DNA from: an uncultured Clostridia bacterium
GTDB lineage: Bacteria > Bacillota > Clostridia > Oscillospirales > CAG-382
Assembly (NCBI GenBank): GCA_947305675.1
Contig: CAMZED010000036.1
Coordinates: 1 to 13,590, forward strand
DNA length: 13,590 bases
Reading direction: 5' to 3'
The notes beneath the pieces were generated by a model, which worked only from the letters and a program-made list of their open reading frames with translations, ran no database searches and was not told the DNA's origin. Of this stretch, positions 1 to 6,726 are shown piece by piece; position 1 is the stretch's first letter; each line of letters opens with the position of its first letter. Both the position numbers and the translations under genes were made by a program.

Positions 1-1763
1 AGGCCGAGGACATCGGCCGGAAGGCGCTGCTGACCGAGAGCCTGGACATCTTCAGGCTGCAACAGGAATGCGCCCACAAAAACGGGCTCAAGACCACGAT
101 CCAGATGACCTACGCCTCGCTGTTCAACGACGAGGCGGTGGAGACCGCAAGAAAACATCACGATCGATTCGGTGACGAGATCGGGCTGAGCCTGCTCGGC
201 CTGCCCTGCGAACAGTTCAGGGAAAAATATAAAACAAAAGATTTTTGTATCTGGATGTTCTCGTTGGAGGATAAAAAGGCGATAGTGCGCGACGTGTTCG
301 AAAAATTCTTCGAACGTTTCGGCTTTTATCCCGAATCGACGGGTTCCTATTACCTCGACGCCGAACTGATCAATTTTATAAAATCCGAGTATCCTTCGGT
401 GAAATGCGCCGTCGCCACCTGCTGGGAAGAAGGCCCCAAAGCCTATCATACCTGCAACAATTCGTGGTACACTTTTATGGACGGCGGGCCGTGGGCTCCC
501 TGGATCCCCTCCAAAGTAAACACCCACGCGCCGGCGGCGAACGCTTCGGAGGACAGCGGGATAGTCGCTATCCCGCATCTCTCGCGCGATCTGCTCGCCT
601 GCTACGACGGCAACGGGTCGAACTTCGGCACGCATCCCCAAAACGTGCTTCGCGGGATGATATACGACACAAAAACCTGGGAATACCCCTATCTTTACAA
701 TCTTATCGATCAATACCGCTCGCTCGGCAAATATAACGGCGGAATGGCTTACAATATGATGTTTGTCGGCCCCGGCTGGATGAACAAGACCGGGAGATGG
801 GAACAGCCCTACGAACTTCTGCTTAAATCTTACGAGGACGGCTGCGCATATTACGGCAAACTTAAAAAAGAGGGTAAACTTACCGATATGACTATGTCGG
901 AGTTTGCCGACCGGTTCCGCGCCGTCAAAAAATACACCACTCCCGAATGCGCTTTGTGGCGCGATATACTTTACGGAAGCGACAAGCAGCTTTTCTGGTA
1001 TTGCGATCCGTATATGCGCGTCTGCGTCAATATGGATCAGGGCGGGGCGATAGTCGATCTGAGACCTTACGCCGCAAAACTCGAATGGCGCGTCGGGATC
1101 GGGACCGAGCACATTCAGGACGCAAGTTATCCGTTCTTGATCCAGGAAAAATACCGCGCCGGGTATTTTACCCATTACGCCGGAGAGGGCACCGTGAGAA
1201 GCGCAAAAATCTGCCACAACGGCGAGGAGGCCGACCTCTGCCTTTGCCGCACGAAAGCAAAATTTTCACAGCGGGGCGGCGACAGGATACTCACTCTCGA
1301 CCCGGTTGAGATCGTTTTTTCCGACGGGCTCAAACTCGAACTCCAAACGGTAATTACGTTTACCGAGGGTTCGTCTGAAATCAAGACCGAACGCAAGATG
1401 CTGTCGATAAGCGATCCGCAAGCCGAGGTAAAGATCCGCGAATATTTTGTCGGCTGTTACGGCACTACCGAATATACCGAGGATATGTCTTCACTCAGAC
1501 TCGGAATTGATTCCGACGGCGTCAGGGAAGAGATCGGCTACGAATATAAGTGCCGCACCGTTTCGAAACCGAACGTAAATGAAGTTTACTGCTCGCTTCC
1601 GCCGATAAAGACAAGGGTATCGTTCCGCTGCGGAAACCCCGGCGCGAAAGGCTATGTTTCCGAAGGCTATGCCTTCAGTCCTATGTTCACGCTCGGTTAC
1701 GAAACAGAAATCAATGAAAGCGAGGTCGCCGTAACATGGCTCAGGCTGGAAAGGGAAAACTGA
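1..1763 (+). CDS. Large deacetylase/glycoside-hydrolase-like protein, 5' partial
   Basis: The reading frame is open from the left edge (first full codon at base 3) to TGA at 1761-1763, giving 586 visible residues. The true start lies outside the window; the ATG at 105 is internal. The first ~230 visible residues alternate helices and strands with many Trp, Tyr, His and Gly (for example GFYPESTGSYYLDAEL, then WYTFMDGGPWAPWIP). That resembles polysaccharide-deacetylase or GH57-like barrels. The second half (from about residue 330) is rich in beta strands and resembles an accessory beta-sandwich. The layout recalls the DUF3863/DUF3864 protein family, but I place it there from memory only. The substrate is unknown. 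The gene overlaps the next gene by 28 bases and heads a run with a zinc-ribbon gene and a GH53 galactanase, so a role in plant or host glycan metabolism is inferred. Confidence 0.6.
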   Translation, partial: AEDIGRKALLTESLDIFRLQQECAHKNGLKTTIQMTYASLFNDEAVETARKHHDRFGDEIGLSLLGLPCEQFREKYKTKDFCIWMFSLEDKKAIVRDVFEKFFERFGFYPESTGSYYLDAELINFIKSEYPSVKCAVATCWEEGPKAYHTCNNSWYTFMDGGPWAPWIPSKVNTHAPAANASEDSGIVAIPHLSRDLLACYDGNGSNFGTHPQNVLRGMIYDTKTWEYPYLYNLIDQYRSLGKYNGGMAYNMMFVGPGWMNKTGRWEQPYELLLKSYEDGCAYYGKLKKEGKLTDMTMSEFADRFRAVKKYTTPECALWRDILYGSDKQLFWYCDPYMRVCVNMDQGGAIVDLRPYAAKLEWRVGIGTEHIQDASYPFLIQEKYRAGYFTHYAGEGTVRSAKICHNGEEADLCLCRTKAKFSQRGGDRILTLDPVEIVFSDGLKLELQTVITFTEGSSEIKTERKMLSISDPQAEVKIREYFVGCYGTTEYTEDMSSLRLGIDSDGVREEIGYEYKCRTVSKPNVNEVYCSLPPIKTRVSFRCGNPGAKGYVSEGYAFSPMFTLGYETEINESEVAVTWLRLEREN

Positions 1764-1957
1764 ACTACCGTTGTCCGTCGTGCTTTATGAGAGACATCGA
1801 TATGGATATGTTTTACGATAAAGAAAAAAAGGAATACTACTGTCTGCGCTGCCAGTATCACGGGACCGAAGCCGACGTGCTCGAGAAAAACGAGCTTGCA
1901 CGGTTCCGCTACGGCGCAATGCACAAGCGGTTCGATTTCGGTGACGACGGTGAATAG
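1736..1957 (+). CDS. Small zinc-ribbon protein, 73 aa
   Basis: The protein carries two CxxC pairs (C13/C16 and C36/C39) separated by 19 residues, the layout of a rubredoxin-like zinc ribbon. A conserved-looking stretch between them (MRDIDMDMFYDKEKKEYY) and a charged C-terminus complete it. The ATG lies inside the 3' end of the preceding gene in another frame (28-base overlap). A GAGG about ten bases upstream is a modest ribosome binding site, so translation is probably coupled. The stop is four bases before the GH53 start. The two intact Cys pairs and the tight packing argue for a real gene. Function is unknown; single zinc ribbons of this size may bind nucleic acid or act as adaptors, and nothing here decides which. 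Confidence 0.8.
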   Translation: MAQAGKGKLNYRCPSCFMRDIDMDMFYDKEKKEYYCLRCQYHGTEADVLEKNELARFRYGAMHKRFDFGDDGE

Positions 1958-1961
1958 CGCG

Positions 1962-3059
1962 ATGATAAAAGGCGTCGACGTTTCCACTTTGCCCGAAGTT
2001 GAACGTTTGGGCGGAAGGTTTTTCGATAACGGCGTCGAAAAGGACGCTTTGAAAATACTTAAAGACCGCGGAGCAACGCTTTTGCGGATACGTCTCTGGA
2101 ACGATCCTTATTCTCCGTCCGGCGAACCTTACGGCGCCGGGACGAACGATATCGATTGTGCCGAATCTCTCGCGCGGCGCGCCAAAGAACTCGGTATGAG
2201 CATAATGCTCGATTTCCATTACAGCGATTTCTGGGCAGATCCCGGAAAACAGATAATGCCGAAAGCCTGGGCGGGGCTTTCGCTTGACGAACTTGTCCAA
2301 AAGGTCTTTGAATTCACCCATCAGTCGCTAAAAAGGCTCGTCCGCGCCGGGTGCGCCCCGGAATACGTCGCGGTCGGCAACGAGATTTCGAACGGGCTTC
2401 TGTGGGAACACGGGAAACTGCCGGATTACGCTTCCATGGTCAGGCTGATCAACAGCGGGCTTAAAGCCGTGCGCGAATCGGTCCCACTCGCGAAAACCAT
2501 GCTTCACCTTGATAACGGAGGTGACAACGCGCTTTTCCGCCGTTGGTTCGATGGCTATTTCGCCGCCGGCGGAGCGGATTTCGATATGATCGGGTTGAGC
2601 TATTACGCGTTCTGGCACGGGAAAATGAGCGCCCTGCGCGACAATATGCGGGATATCGCTTTAAGGTACAAAAAAGATATGATGATCGTCGAGACTTCGG
2701 CTTGCTTTACGCTTGACGATTATTCCGTCTATGAAGGACTCGAACGCGATGAACGCAAAAGCGCCGCCGCGAACGAAGAGCTTGCACGTCGGGTGGAGTT
2801 TCCGCCTACCGTACAGGGGCAGTGCGATTTTCTTGTATCGCTCGCCGACGTGATCCGTTCGGTACCCGATCACAGGTGCAAGGGGTTTGTCTATTGGGAA
2901 CCCGCCTGGCTCCCGGTAAAGGGATCGGGCTGGGCGAACGAAGCCGCGCTCGCATATACCGGCGAGAAAGGGCCCGGCGGCAACGAATGGGCGAATCAGG
3001 CGCTTTTCGATTTCGACGGGAACGCGCTTCCCGCGCTCGACACGTTTAAAAAAATATAA
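1962..3059 (+). CDS. GH53 arabinogalactan endo-beta-1,4-galactanase, no signal peptide
   Basis: The 365-residue protein matches glycoside hydrolase family 53 over its whole length. It starts GVDVSTLPEVE (typical GH53 opening GvDvS) and contains LRIRLWNDP (residues 41-49) and MLDFHYSDFWADPGKQ (82-97). The general acid/base is E141 in VGNEIS and the nucleophile is E244 in IVETSA. WANQALFDF near the C-terminus is also family-like. GH53 enzymes cleave beta-1,4-galactan, the side chain of type I arabinogalactan and pectin. I chose the ATG at 1962, four bases after the zinc-ribbon stop, because it puts the family's first strand right at the N-terminus; the in-frame ATG at 1896 would add 22 residues unlike the family. 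The ribosome binding site is weak, so coupling to the zinc-ribbon gene is likely. GH53 enzymes are usually secreted, yet no signal peptide is present, so this one may act on imported oligosaccharides. Confidence 0.93.
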   Translation: MIKGVDVSTLPEVERLGGRFFDNGVEKDALKILKDRGATLLRIRLWNDPYSPSGEPYGAGTNDIDCAESLARRAKELGMSIMLDFHYSDFWADPGKQIMPKAWAGLSLDELVQKVFEFTHQSLKRLVRAGCAPEYVAVGNEISNGLLWEHGKLPDYASMVRLINSGLKAVRESVPLAKTMLHLDNGGDNALFRRWFDGYFAAGGADFDMIGLSYYAFWHGKMSALRDNMRDIALRYKKDMMIVETSACFTLDDYSVYEGLERDERKSAAANEELARRVEFPPTVQGQCDFLVSLADVIRSVPDHRCKGFVYWEPAWLPVKGSGWANEAALAYTGEKGPGGNEWANQALFDFDGNALPALDTFKKI

Positions 3060-3063
3060 AAAA

Positions 3064-3092
3064 GAGCAGGTCTGTTCGGTTCAGACCTGCTC
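3064..3092 (-). terminator. Rho-independent terminator, left copy
   Basis: Perfect 11-bp arms (3064-3074 and 3082-3092) enclose a 7-base loop TTCGGTT. Read on the - strand, the stem is followed by CTTTTTTATATTTTTTT, a good U-tract; on the + strand no T run follows. It therefore looks built to end transcripts from the right, that is from the GH13 gene, about 350 bases beyond its stop codon. Confidence 0.7.
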
Positions 3093-3166
3093 AGAGTGCA
3101 GACAAAGCGGCTATTTACGCACCGATACGGCACGAGCGGCGTCAAATGCTCAAATAAGACAAACAC

Positions 3167-3208
3167 AAAGGGGTTATGCTGCTTTCACCAAAGCCGCGTA
3201 ACCCCTTT
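3167..3208. other. Stem-loop with 10-bp arms
   Basis: AAAGGGGTTA (3167-3176) pairs exactly with TAACCCCTTT (3199-3208). A second short stem, GCTTT (3181-3185) with AAAGC (3190-3194), continues the structure towards a CACC loop. The + strand continues TTTAAAAA, so this is not a clean terminator. Confidence 0.6.
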
Positions 3209-3268
3209 AAAAACAGTGCTTTTCCGAAAAGCTCGACTGTCGTACACTTGTACGCCGACGCTGCTAAA

Positions 3269-3340
3269 CCCCACAAATAAATTTGCGGGGACCCCCAATA
3301 ACTAATCACCGGGGTCCCCGCGAAACACGGTTTCGTGGGG
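3269..3340. other. Nested GC-rich stem-loop
   Basis: The inner arms GCGGGGACCCC (3285-3295) and GGGGTCCCCGC (3311-3321) are a perfect 11-bp pair around a 15-base AT-rich loop. Outer arms CCCCAC (3269-3274) and GTGGGG (3335-3340) also pair. A small hairpin, CGAAAC (3321-3326) with GTTTCG (3330-3335), competes with part of the outer pairing. Alternative folds are thus possible. Confidence 0.6.
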
Positions 3341-3401
3341 TGGTTTAAAAAAATATCTCGCTTCTCTGCACTCTGCTCAGCCTGAAGACTTTGTCTTCAG
3401 A

Positions 3402-3434
3402 CAAAGCAGGTCTGTTCGGTTCAGACCTGCTTTG
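3402..3434 (+). terminator. Rho-independent terminator, right copy
   Basis: Perfect 13-bp arms (3402-3414 and 3422-3434) enclose the same TTCGGTT loop as the copy at 3064-3092. The + strand runs on as TTTGATTTTA, a fair U-tract, so it can end transcripts coming from the GH53 gene. It also lies three bases past the GH13 stop codon, but the - strand side has no U-tract. Confidence 0.65.
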
Positions 3435-3437
3435 ATT

Positions 3438-5027
3438 TTACGCTTTATATATACGCGCTTCAAACGGGCGAAGCGTATCGGTCACGTCGGAATAGTTGCA
3501 AATAATACATTCGGCGTTCAACGGGACCTCTTGCGGCAGCGGCGCCGGAGCATCCGAAAACCTCACGGCAATATAGCGCGAATCGCCGTCTTTGCTTCTG
3601 CGGTAAACCATCGTGTCACCGTCGTTTTTAAGCAGTTCAAAACCGCCGTAAAGTAATACATTGTCGTTTTGGCGGAGCGCCAGAAATTCGCGGTAAAACT
3701 TAAGCACCGATCTTTCGGCTTTTTCTTCCGCCTCTACAGTCCTTTCCGGGTCGAAACCGAAATCGATCCAGGGTGTTCCGGAGGTAAACCCGGCGTGCTT
3801 GCCGCCGTTCCACGGCATTCCCACGCGTGAGTTGTCGCGGCTGCCGAAGTTCATCATTTCCAAAAGCGTTTCGGGGTCGTAATCCTTTTCCATTTCGCGG
3901 TAAGCGTTCAGGGTTTCGATATCGCGGTAATCCGAAAGCTTTTTGAAAACCGGGTTTTCAAGCCCGAGCTCCTGACCTTCGAATATCACGGCGATCCCGC
4001 GCAATCCGTAAAGCAGAGTGGCAAGCATAGTTGCGCTTTCATAGGGGAAACGCGCGTCTCCGAACCGCGAAAGCGCCCGCGGCTGATCGTGGTTTTCCAT
4101 AACAAGTACCGGCCAGCCCTCGTCCTTAAGACCGTACTGCCATTTCGCAAGGATATCCATAAACTCTTTGCGGTCGACATCGCATTTTTTGAACTTGTCG
4201 CCGCCTACTCTGCCAAGCAAAAGATGTTCGAACTGGAACGTCGTCGTAAGTTCGCCGCGCTCTTCGCTTGTCATCAACAGCGCCTGCGCCGGGGTAAGCC
4301 CCCAGGTCTCGCCGATGGTGAGCGCGCCGTGCGGTCCCAGCGCCTTTACGTGCAGTTCGTGCAGATATTCGTGCAGATGCGGCCCCATACCCGGCCACTC
4401 GGCTGTGAAATCCTTCGATATCGAGTTAATAACGTCACAGCGGAAACCGTCGACCCCCATATCGAGCCAATAATTGATCATATCCGCTATTTCTTCGCGC
4501 ACCTTCGGGTTGTCCCAGTTAAGGTCGGGCTGTTTGCGGGAATAAAGATGCAAATAATATTGCCCGGTTTGTTCGTCGAACTCCCACGCCGAGCCGCCGA
4601 ATCCGGCGCGCCAGCCGTTCGGTTCGTGCCCGTCGACGGGATCACGCCATATGTAATAATCGCGGTAGGGGTTATCGCGGCTCTTTCGCGATTCCCTGAA
4701 CCATTCGTGTTCGTCGGAAGTGTGATTTACCACCAGATCAAGCAAAAGCCGTATCCCGCTGCGGTGAAGCAGATCAAGCAGTTCTTTAAAATCGTCAAGA
4801 GTGCCGTATTCGGGGGCGATCCCGCGGTAATCGGATATGTCGTAACCGTTATCGTCGTTAGGCGAAGGGTAGCAGGGCGAAAGCCACACCGCGTTTATCC
4901 CCAGCGATTTAAGATAAGGCACTTTTGAAATGATCCCGCGGATATCTCCGATTCCGTCGCCGTCGGAATCGCAAAAACTTTTCGGATATATCTGATAAAG
5001 AACGGTTTCTTTCTGCCAGTTCTGCAT
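3438..5027 (-). CDS. GH13 oligo-1,6-glucosidase-type alpha-glucosidase
   Basis: The 529-residue protein is a GH13 (beta/alpha)8-barrel enzyme. It opens VLYQIYPKSFCDSDGDG, whose D20, D22, D24 and D28 form the usual Ca-binding loop. The conserved regions are DLVVNH (97-102), QPDLNW (166-171), GFRCDVIN (194-201) with nucleophile D198, IGETWG (238-243) with acid/base E240, and ENHDQ (311-315) with transition-state stabiliser D314. Val199 right after the nucleophile and the QPDLNW motif are hallmarks of the oligo-1,6-glucosidase group (GH13_31), pointing to alpha-1,6 bonds in isomalto-oligosaccharides. There is no signal peptide, so it is cytoplasmic. The start is fixed by AGAGG eight bases upstream and the promoter at 5068-5096. 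It converges on the GH53 gene and diverges from a lipoprotein gene. Dextran-glucosidase or trehalose-6-phosphate hydrolase activity are alternatives. Confidence 0.95.
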   Translation of the reverse strand: MQNWQKETVLYQIYPKSFCDSDGDGIGDIRGIISKVPYLKSLGINAVWLSPCYPSPNDDNGYDISDYRGIAPEYGTLDDFKELLDLLHRSGIRLLLDLVVNHTSDEHEWFRESRKSRDNPYRDYYIWRDPVDGHEPNGWRAGFGGSAWEFDEQTGQYYLHLYSRKQPDLNWDNPKVREEIADMINYWLDMGVDGFRCDVINSISKDFTAEWPGMGPHLHEYLHELHVKALGPHGALTIGETWGLTPAQALLMTSEERGELTTTFQFEHLLLGRVGGDKFKKCDVDRKEFMDILAKWQYGLKDEGWPVLVMENHDQPRALSRFGDARFPYESATMLATLLYGLRGIAVIFEGQELGLENPVFKKLSDYRDIETLNAYREMEKDYDPETLLEMMNFGSRDNSRVGMPWNGGKHAGFTSGTPWIDFGFDPERTVEAEEKAERSVLKFYREFLALRQNDNVLLYGGFELLKNDGDTMVYRRSKDGDSRYIAVRFSDAPAPLPQEVPLNAECIICNYSDVTDTLRPFEARIYKA

Positions 5028-5067
5028 AATTCTGACCTCTCGTTTCGAACGTATTCGTGTTTTTTAT

Positions 5068-5096
5068 ATTATATAACGGAATTCGCCGTTTTTCAA
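5068..5096 (-). promoter_or_regulatory. Sigma-A promoter for the GH13 gene
   Basis: On the - strand, TTGAAA (5091-5096) and TATAAT (5068-5073) are separated by exactly 17 bases. The -10 lies about 40 bases upstream of the GH13 start codon, leaving room for a short leader and ribosome binding site. Confidence 0.8.
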
Positions 5097-5176
5097 GTAC
5101 CCGCTGCGACGGTTTACTGAAAGAAATACGTTCCGTCCGCGCTCATCAGCCCGTTCCTTCGAAGGGGCTTTTTGTG

Positions 5177-5205
5177 TTGACAAAAAACCGCGCGTATGAT
5201 ATCAT
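5177..5205 (+). promoter_or_regulatory. Sigma-A promoter for the lipoprotein gene
   Basis: TTGACA (5177-5182) and TATCAT (5200-5205) stand 17 bases apart, about 40 bases before the lipoprotein ATG. The leader ends in GGAGG (5235-5239), seven bases from the start. About 80 bases separate this -35 from that of the divergent GH13 promoter, enough for a shared operator, though I see no clear palindrome there. Confidence 0.8.
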
Positions 5206-5246
5206 CGAACTGCTGAATAAAAATAGTTTTTTCCGGAGGAACGCTT

Positions 5247-6674
5247 ATGAAATACAGAATCGTATTTTTGATACTCGCCGCCGTTTTACTGTTTTGCTCC
5301 TGCGGGGAGACGGATCTGTCGGAACAGGACCCGTCTTCGGAGGAACAGACTTCCTCCGTTCCGGACGACGGCACTGTTTTCAAACGCGAACTCGTTTCGC
5401 TCGGGTGCTCTTATAAAGTCGACGGCACCCCTCACGGCGATTATTCCGACGACGGAATGGTGCTCACCGACGGATTTTTAGGCGGTATGGGCGCCGGATG
5501 GAGCATTAGCGGCGGCAATATAACGCTCGATCTCGGAAAAGATTTTTCCGGGCTGGAAGAATTGACGGTTTATCTGCGCGGCGGAAATTGGGGAATCGAA
5601 TTTCCGGATGAGTGCGAATATTTTATTTCTTCCGACGGCAAAAACTGGGAATCTGTCGGCAAGGTCGGTCCCGAAGGCCTGAAAGATCAGCCGGGGAGCA
5701 ACGGCTGGGCTTTCCGTTCGTTCCCGCTTGAACTCACCGGTGAGGGACTGATTGCCCGTTACGTAAGGGCACGGCTTACCGGCGCGCATATGAACTATAT
5801 CTGGTGCCAGGAATTCTGCGTCTGGCGCGATTCGGATCTTGCATTACCCGATCCCCATGTATTTAACGGCACCGAGACGATAAATAATCTTGAATACGTC
5901 AATCCCGGGTATATGGGCGACGACGACGGTCCGGCATACTGCGTGTATTCCGAAAGCGGATACAACAGGTCCGAAATGGTTTTTGAACTTTCCAAAGCCG
6001 AGCTGAACAATATCGGAACAAACGGTTATTCCCGCGTGAACGGGTTTGTGTTCCTCGGATCCGACGTATATGACGAAGACGGCGAATGGATGAACTGCTG
6101 CGACGCCGGCGTTTATTATTCCGGAGTCAACCGCGGATGGCAGCTTTTTGCCGCCGTTTATGATAACGGCGAGGGCGAATATCAGTGGTTCGACGATCCG
6201 CATACGCTTAACGCTTCGAGCGATTACCGCCTTACACTCGATTGTTCGAAAACCGACGGCAGAGCAAAACTGACAGTTACCGACGTCTATGACGAAACCG
6301 TTTCCTATACGCTGGAATTTCCGCTGTTCGGCGCGAAAGCCGACGGATCCCGCACCGGGTTCCTTACAAATATCGCCATCGATTGGGCGGGTGAAGAGAC
6401 GTTTGTGGATAAAGAAGGCGTCCCTACGGACGATTGGCTTAAAGTTATGGATTCCTGCCTCGGCCAGGGAATTTATATGAAAAACGTGAGGATATACGGC
6501 TGCGCGCTTTATAAAAACGGCGTCAGGACCGATTGGGATGAGTCGCTCACCGACCGCCGCTGCCTTACTCCGGACAGCACTTACGAGGGGTTTGAGCATA
6601 AGGTGATCACCGTTAAAAACGCGACGAACGACACCGAATATATCATAGATATAGATCTCGGATCGGACAGTTAA
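5247..6674 (+). CDS. Secreted lipoprotein with discoidin-like domain
   Basis: The 475-residue protein begins with a lipoprotein signal peptide: MKYR, a hydrophobic core (residues 5-16), then FCSC with the probable lipidated Cys19. An acidic Ser/Glu/Asp linker follows (20-44). Residues ~47-195 look like an F5/8 type C (discoidin/CBM32-like) beta-sandwich, with the typical ITLDLGKDFSGLEELTVYLRG strand pattern, SSDGKNWESV (128-137) and RYVRARLTG (171-179). Residues ~200-475 form a second beta-rich region, possibly a concanavalin-like domain, which I cannot name. No catalytic motif is evident. The start is set by GGAGG seven bases upstream. It stands alone between its own promoter and a strong terminator, divergent from the GH13 gene. 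A surface role in binding glycans is inferred from the fold and neighbour only. Confidence 0.8.
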   Translation: MKYRIVFLILAAVLLFCSCGETDLSEQDPSSEEQTSSVPDDGTVFKRELVSLGCSYKVDGTPHGDYSDDGMVLTDGFLGGMGAGWSISGGNITLDLGKDFSGLEELTVYLRGGNWGIEFPDECEYFISSDGKNWESVGKVGPEGLKDQPGSNGWAFRSFPLELTGEGLIARYVRARLTGAHMNYIWCQEFCVWRDSDLALPDPHVFNGTETINNLEYVNPGYMGDDDGPAYCVYSESGYNRSEMVFELSKAELNNIGTNGYSRVNGFVFLGSDVYDEDGEWMNCCDAGVYYSGVNRGWQLFAAVYDNGEGEYQWFDDPHTLNASSDYRLTLDCSKTDGRAKLTVTDVYDETVSYTLEFPLFGAKADGSRTGFLTNIAIDWAGEETFVDKEGVPTDDWLKVMDSCLGQGIYMKNVRIYGCALYKNGVRTDWDESLTDRRCLTPDSTYEGFEHKVITVKNATNDTEYIIDIDLGSDS

Positions 6675-6692
6675 AGCGTATTATAAACAGCA

Positions 6693-6725
6693 AAAAACAG
6701 ATCGCGCCGCGCGCGATCTGTTTTT
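6693..6725. terminator. Bidirectional Rho-independent terminator
   Basis: Perfect 14-bp arms (AAAAACAGATCGCG at 6693-6706, complement at 6712-6725) surround a 5-base loop. The stem ends in a run of A on one side and T on the other, so it works in both directions. It sits between the convergent lipoprotein stop (6674) and DUF3810 stop (6727) and should end both transcripts. Confidence 0.93.
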
Positions 6726-6726
6726 G

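Larger units (their letters stand above)
3093..3374. mobile_element. Possible MITE-like element, 282 bp
   Basis: The segment has 10-bp perfect terminal inverted repeats (AGAGTGCAGA at 3093-3102, TCTGCACTCT at 3365-3374) and is flanked on both sides by GCTC (3089-3092 and 3375-3378), as a target duplication would be. With the adjoining bases this forms the 8-bp direct repeat CTGCTCAG at 3087-3094 and 3373-3380. It contains no transposase and no convincing gene, only stem-loops. This fits a miniature inverted-repeat element inserted in a terminator region. A single copy cannot prove mobility, and the repeats are short. Confidence 0.35.
3064..3434. repeat. Hairpin-rich region between convergent genes
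   Basis: This gene-free stretch between the GH53 and GH13 stop codons is bounded by two copies of one hairpin. A 27-base segment (3065-3091 and 3405-3431; loop TTCGGTT, arm core AGCAGGTCTG) is identical in both. Between them lie at least six further stem-loops: 3167-3208, 3218-3232, 3241-3254, 3269-3340 (outer arms), 3285-3321 (inner GC-rich arms) and 3382-3400. A long-range inverted repeat pairs 3092-3102 with 3365-3375. Such density suggests a structured RNA, a composite of dispersed palindromic repeats, or a non-autonomous mobile element. The short open frame at 3096-3305 shows no protein-like features. Confidence 0.75.

Noticed and set aside
3096..3305. Open frame of 69 codons on the + strand inside the hairpin block
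   Set aside because: It runs through several inverted repeats, has no ribosome binding site, and its composition is unlike the neighbours. It is most likely a by-product of the repeat sequence.
3064..3434. CRISPR-like repeat pair
   Set aside because: There are only two copies 340 bases apart, each a strong hairpin with a U-tract, and no cas genes. They are better read as terminators.
4089..4928. Long + strand open frame opposite the GH13 gene
   Set aside because: The GH13 product on the other strand has all catalytic motifs. The antisense product has no recognisable motif and mirrors codon bias of the true gene.
5148..5175. Terminator-like hairpin AGCCC...GGGCT plus TTTTT upstream of the lipoprotein promoter
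   Set aside because: The stem has only five base pairs before a bulge, and no + strand gene ends before it. It lies upstream of the promoter, so it cannot be a leader attenuator.
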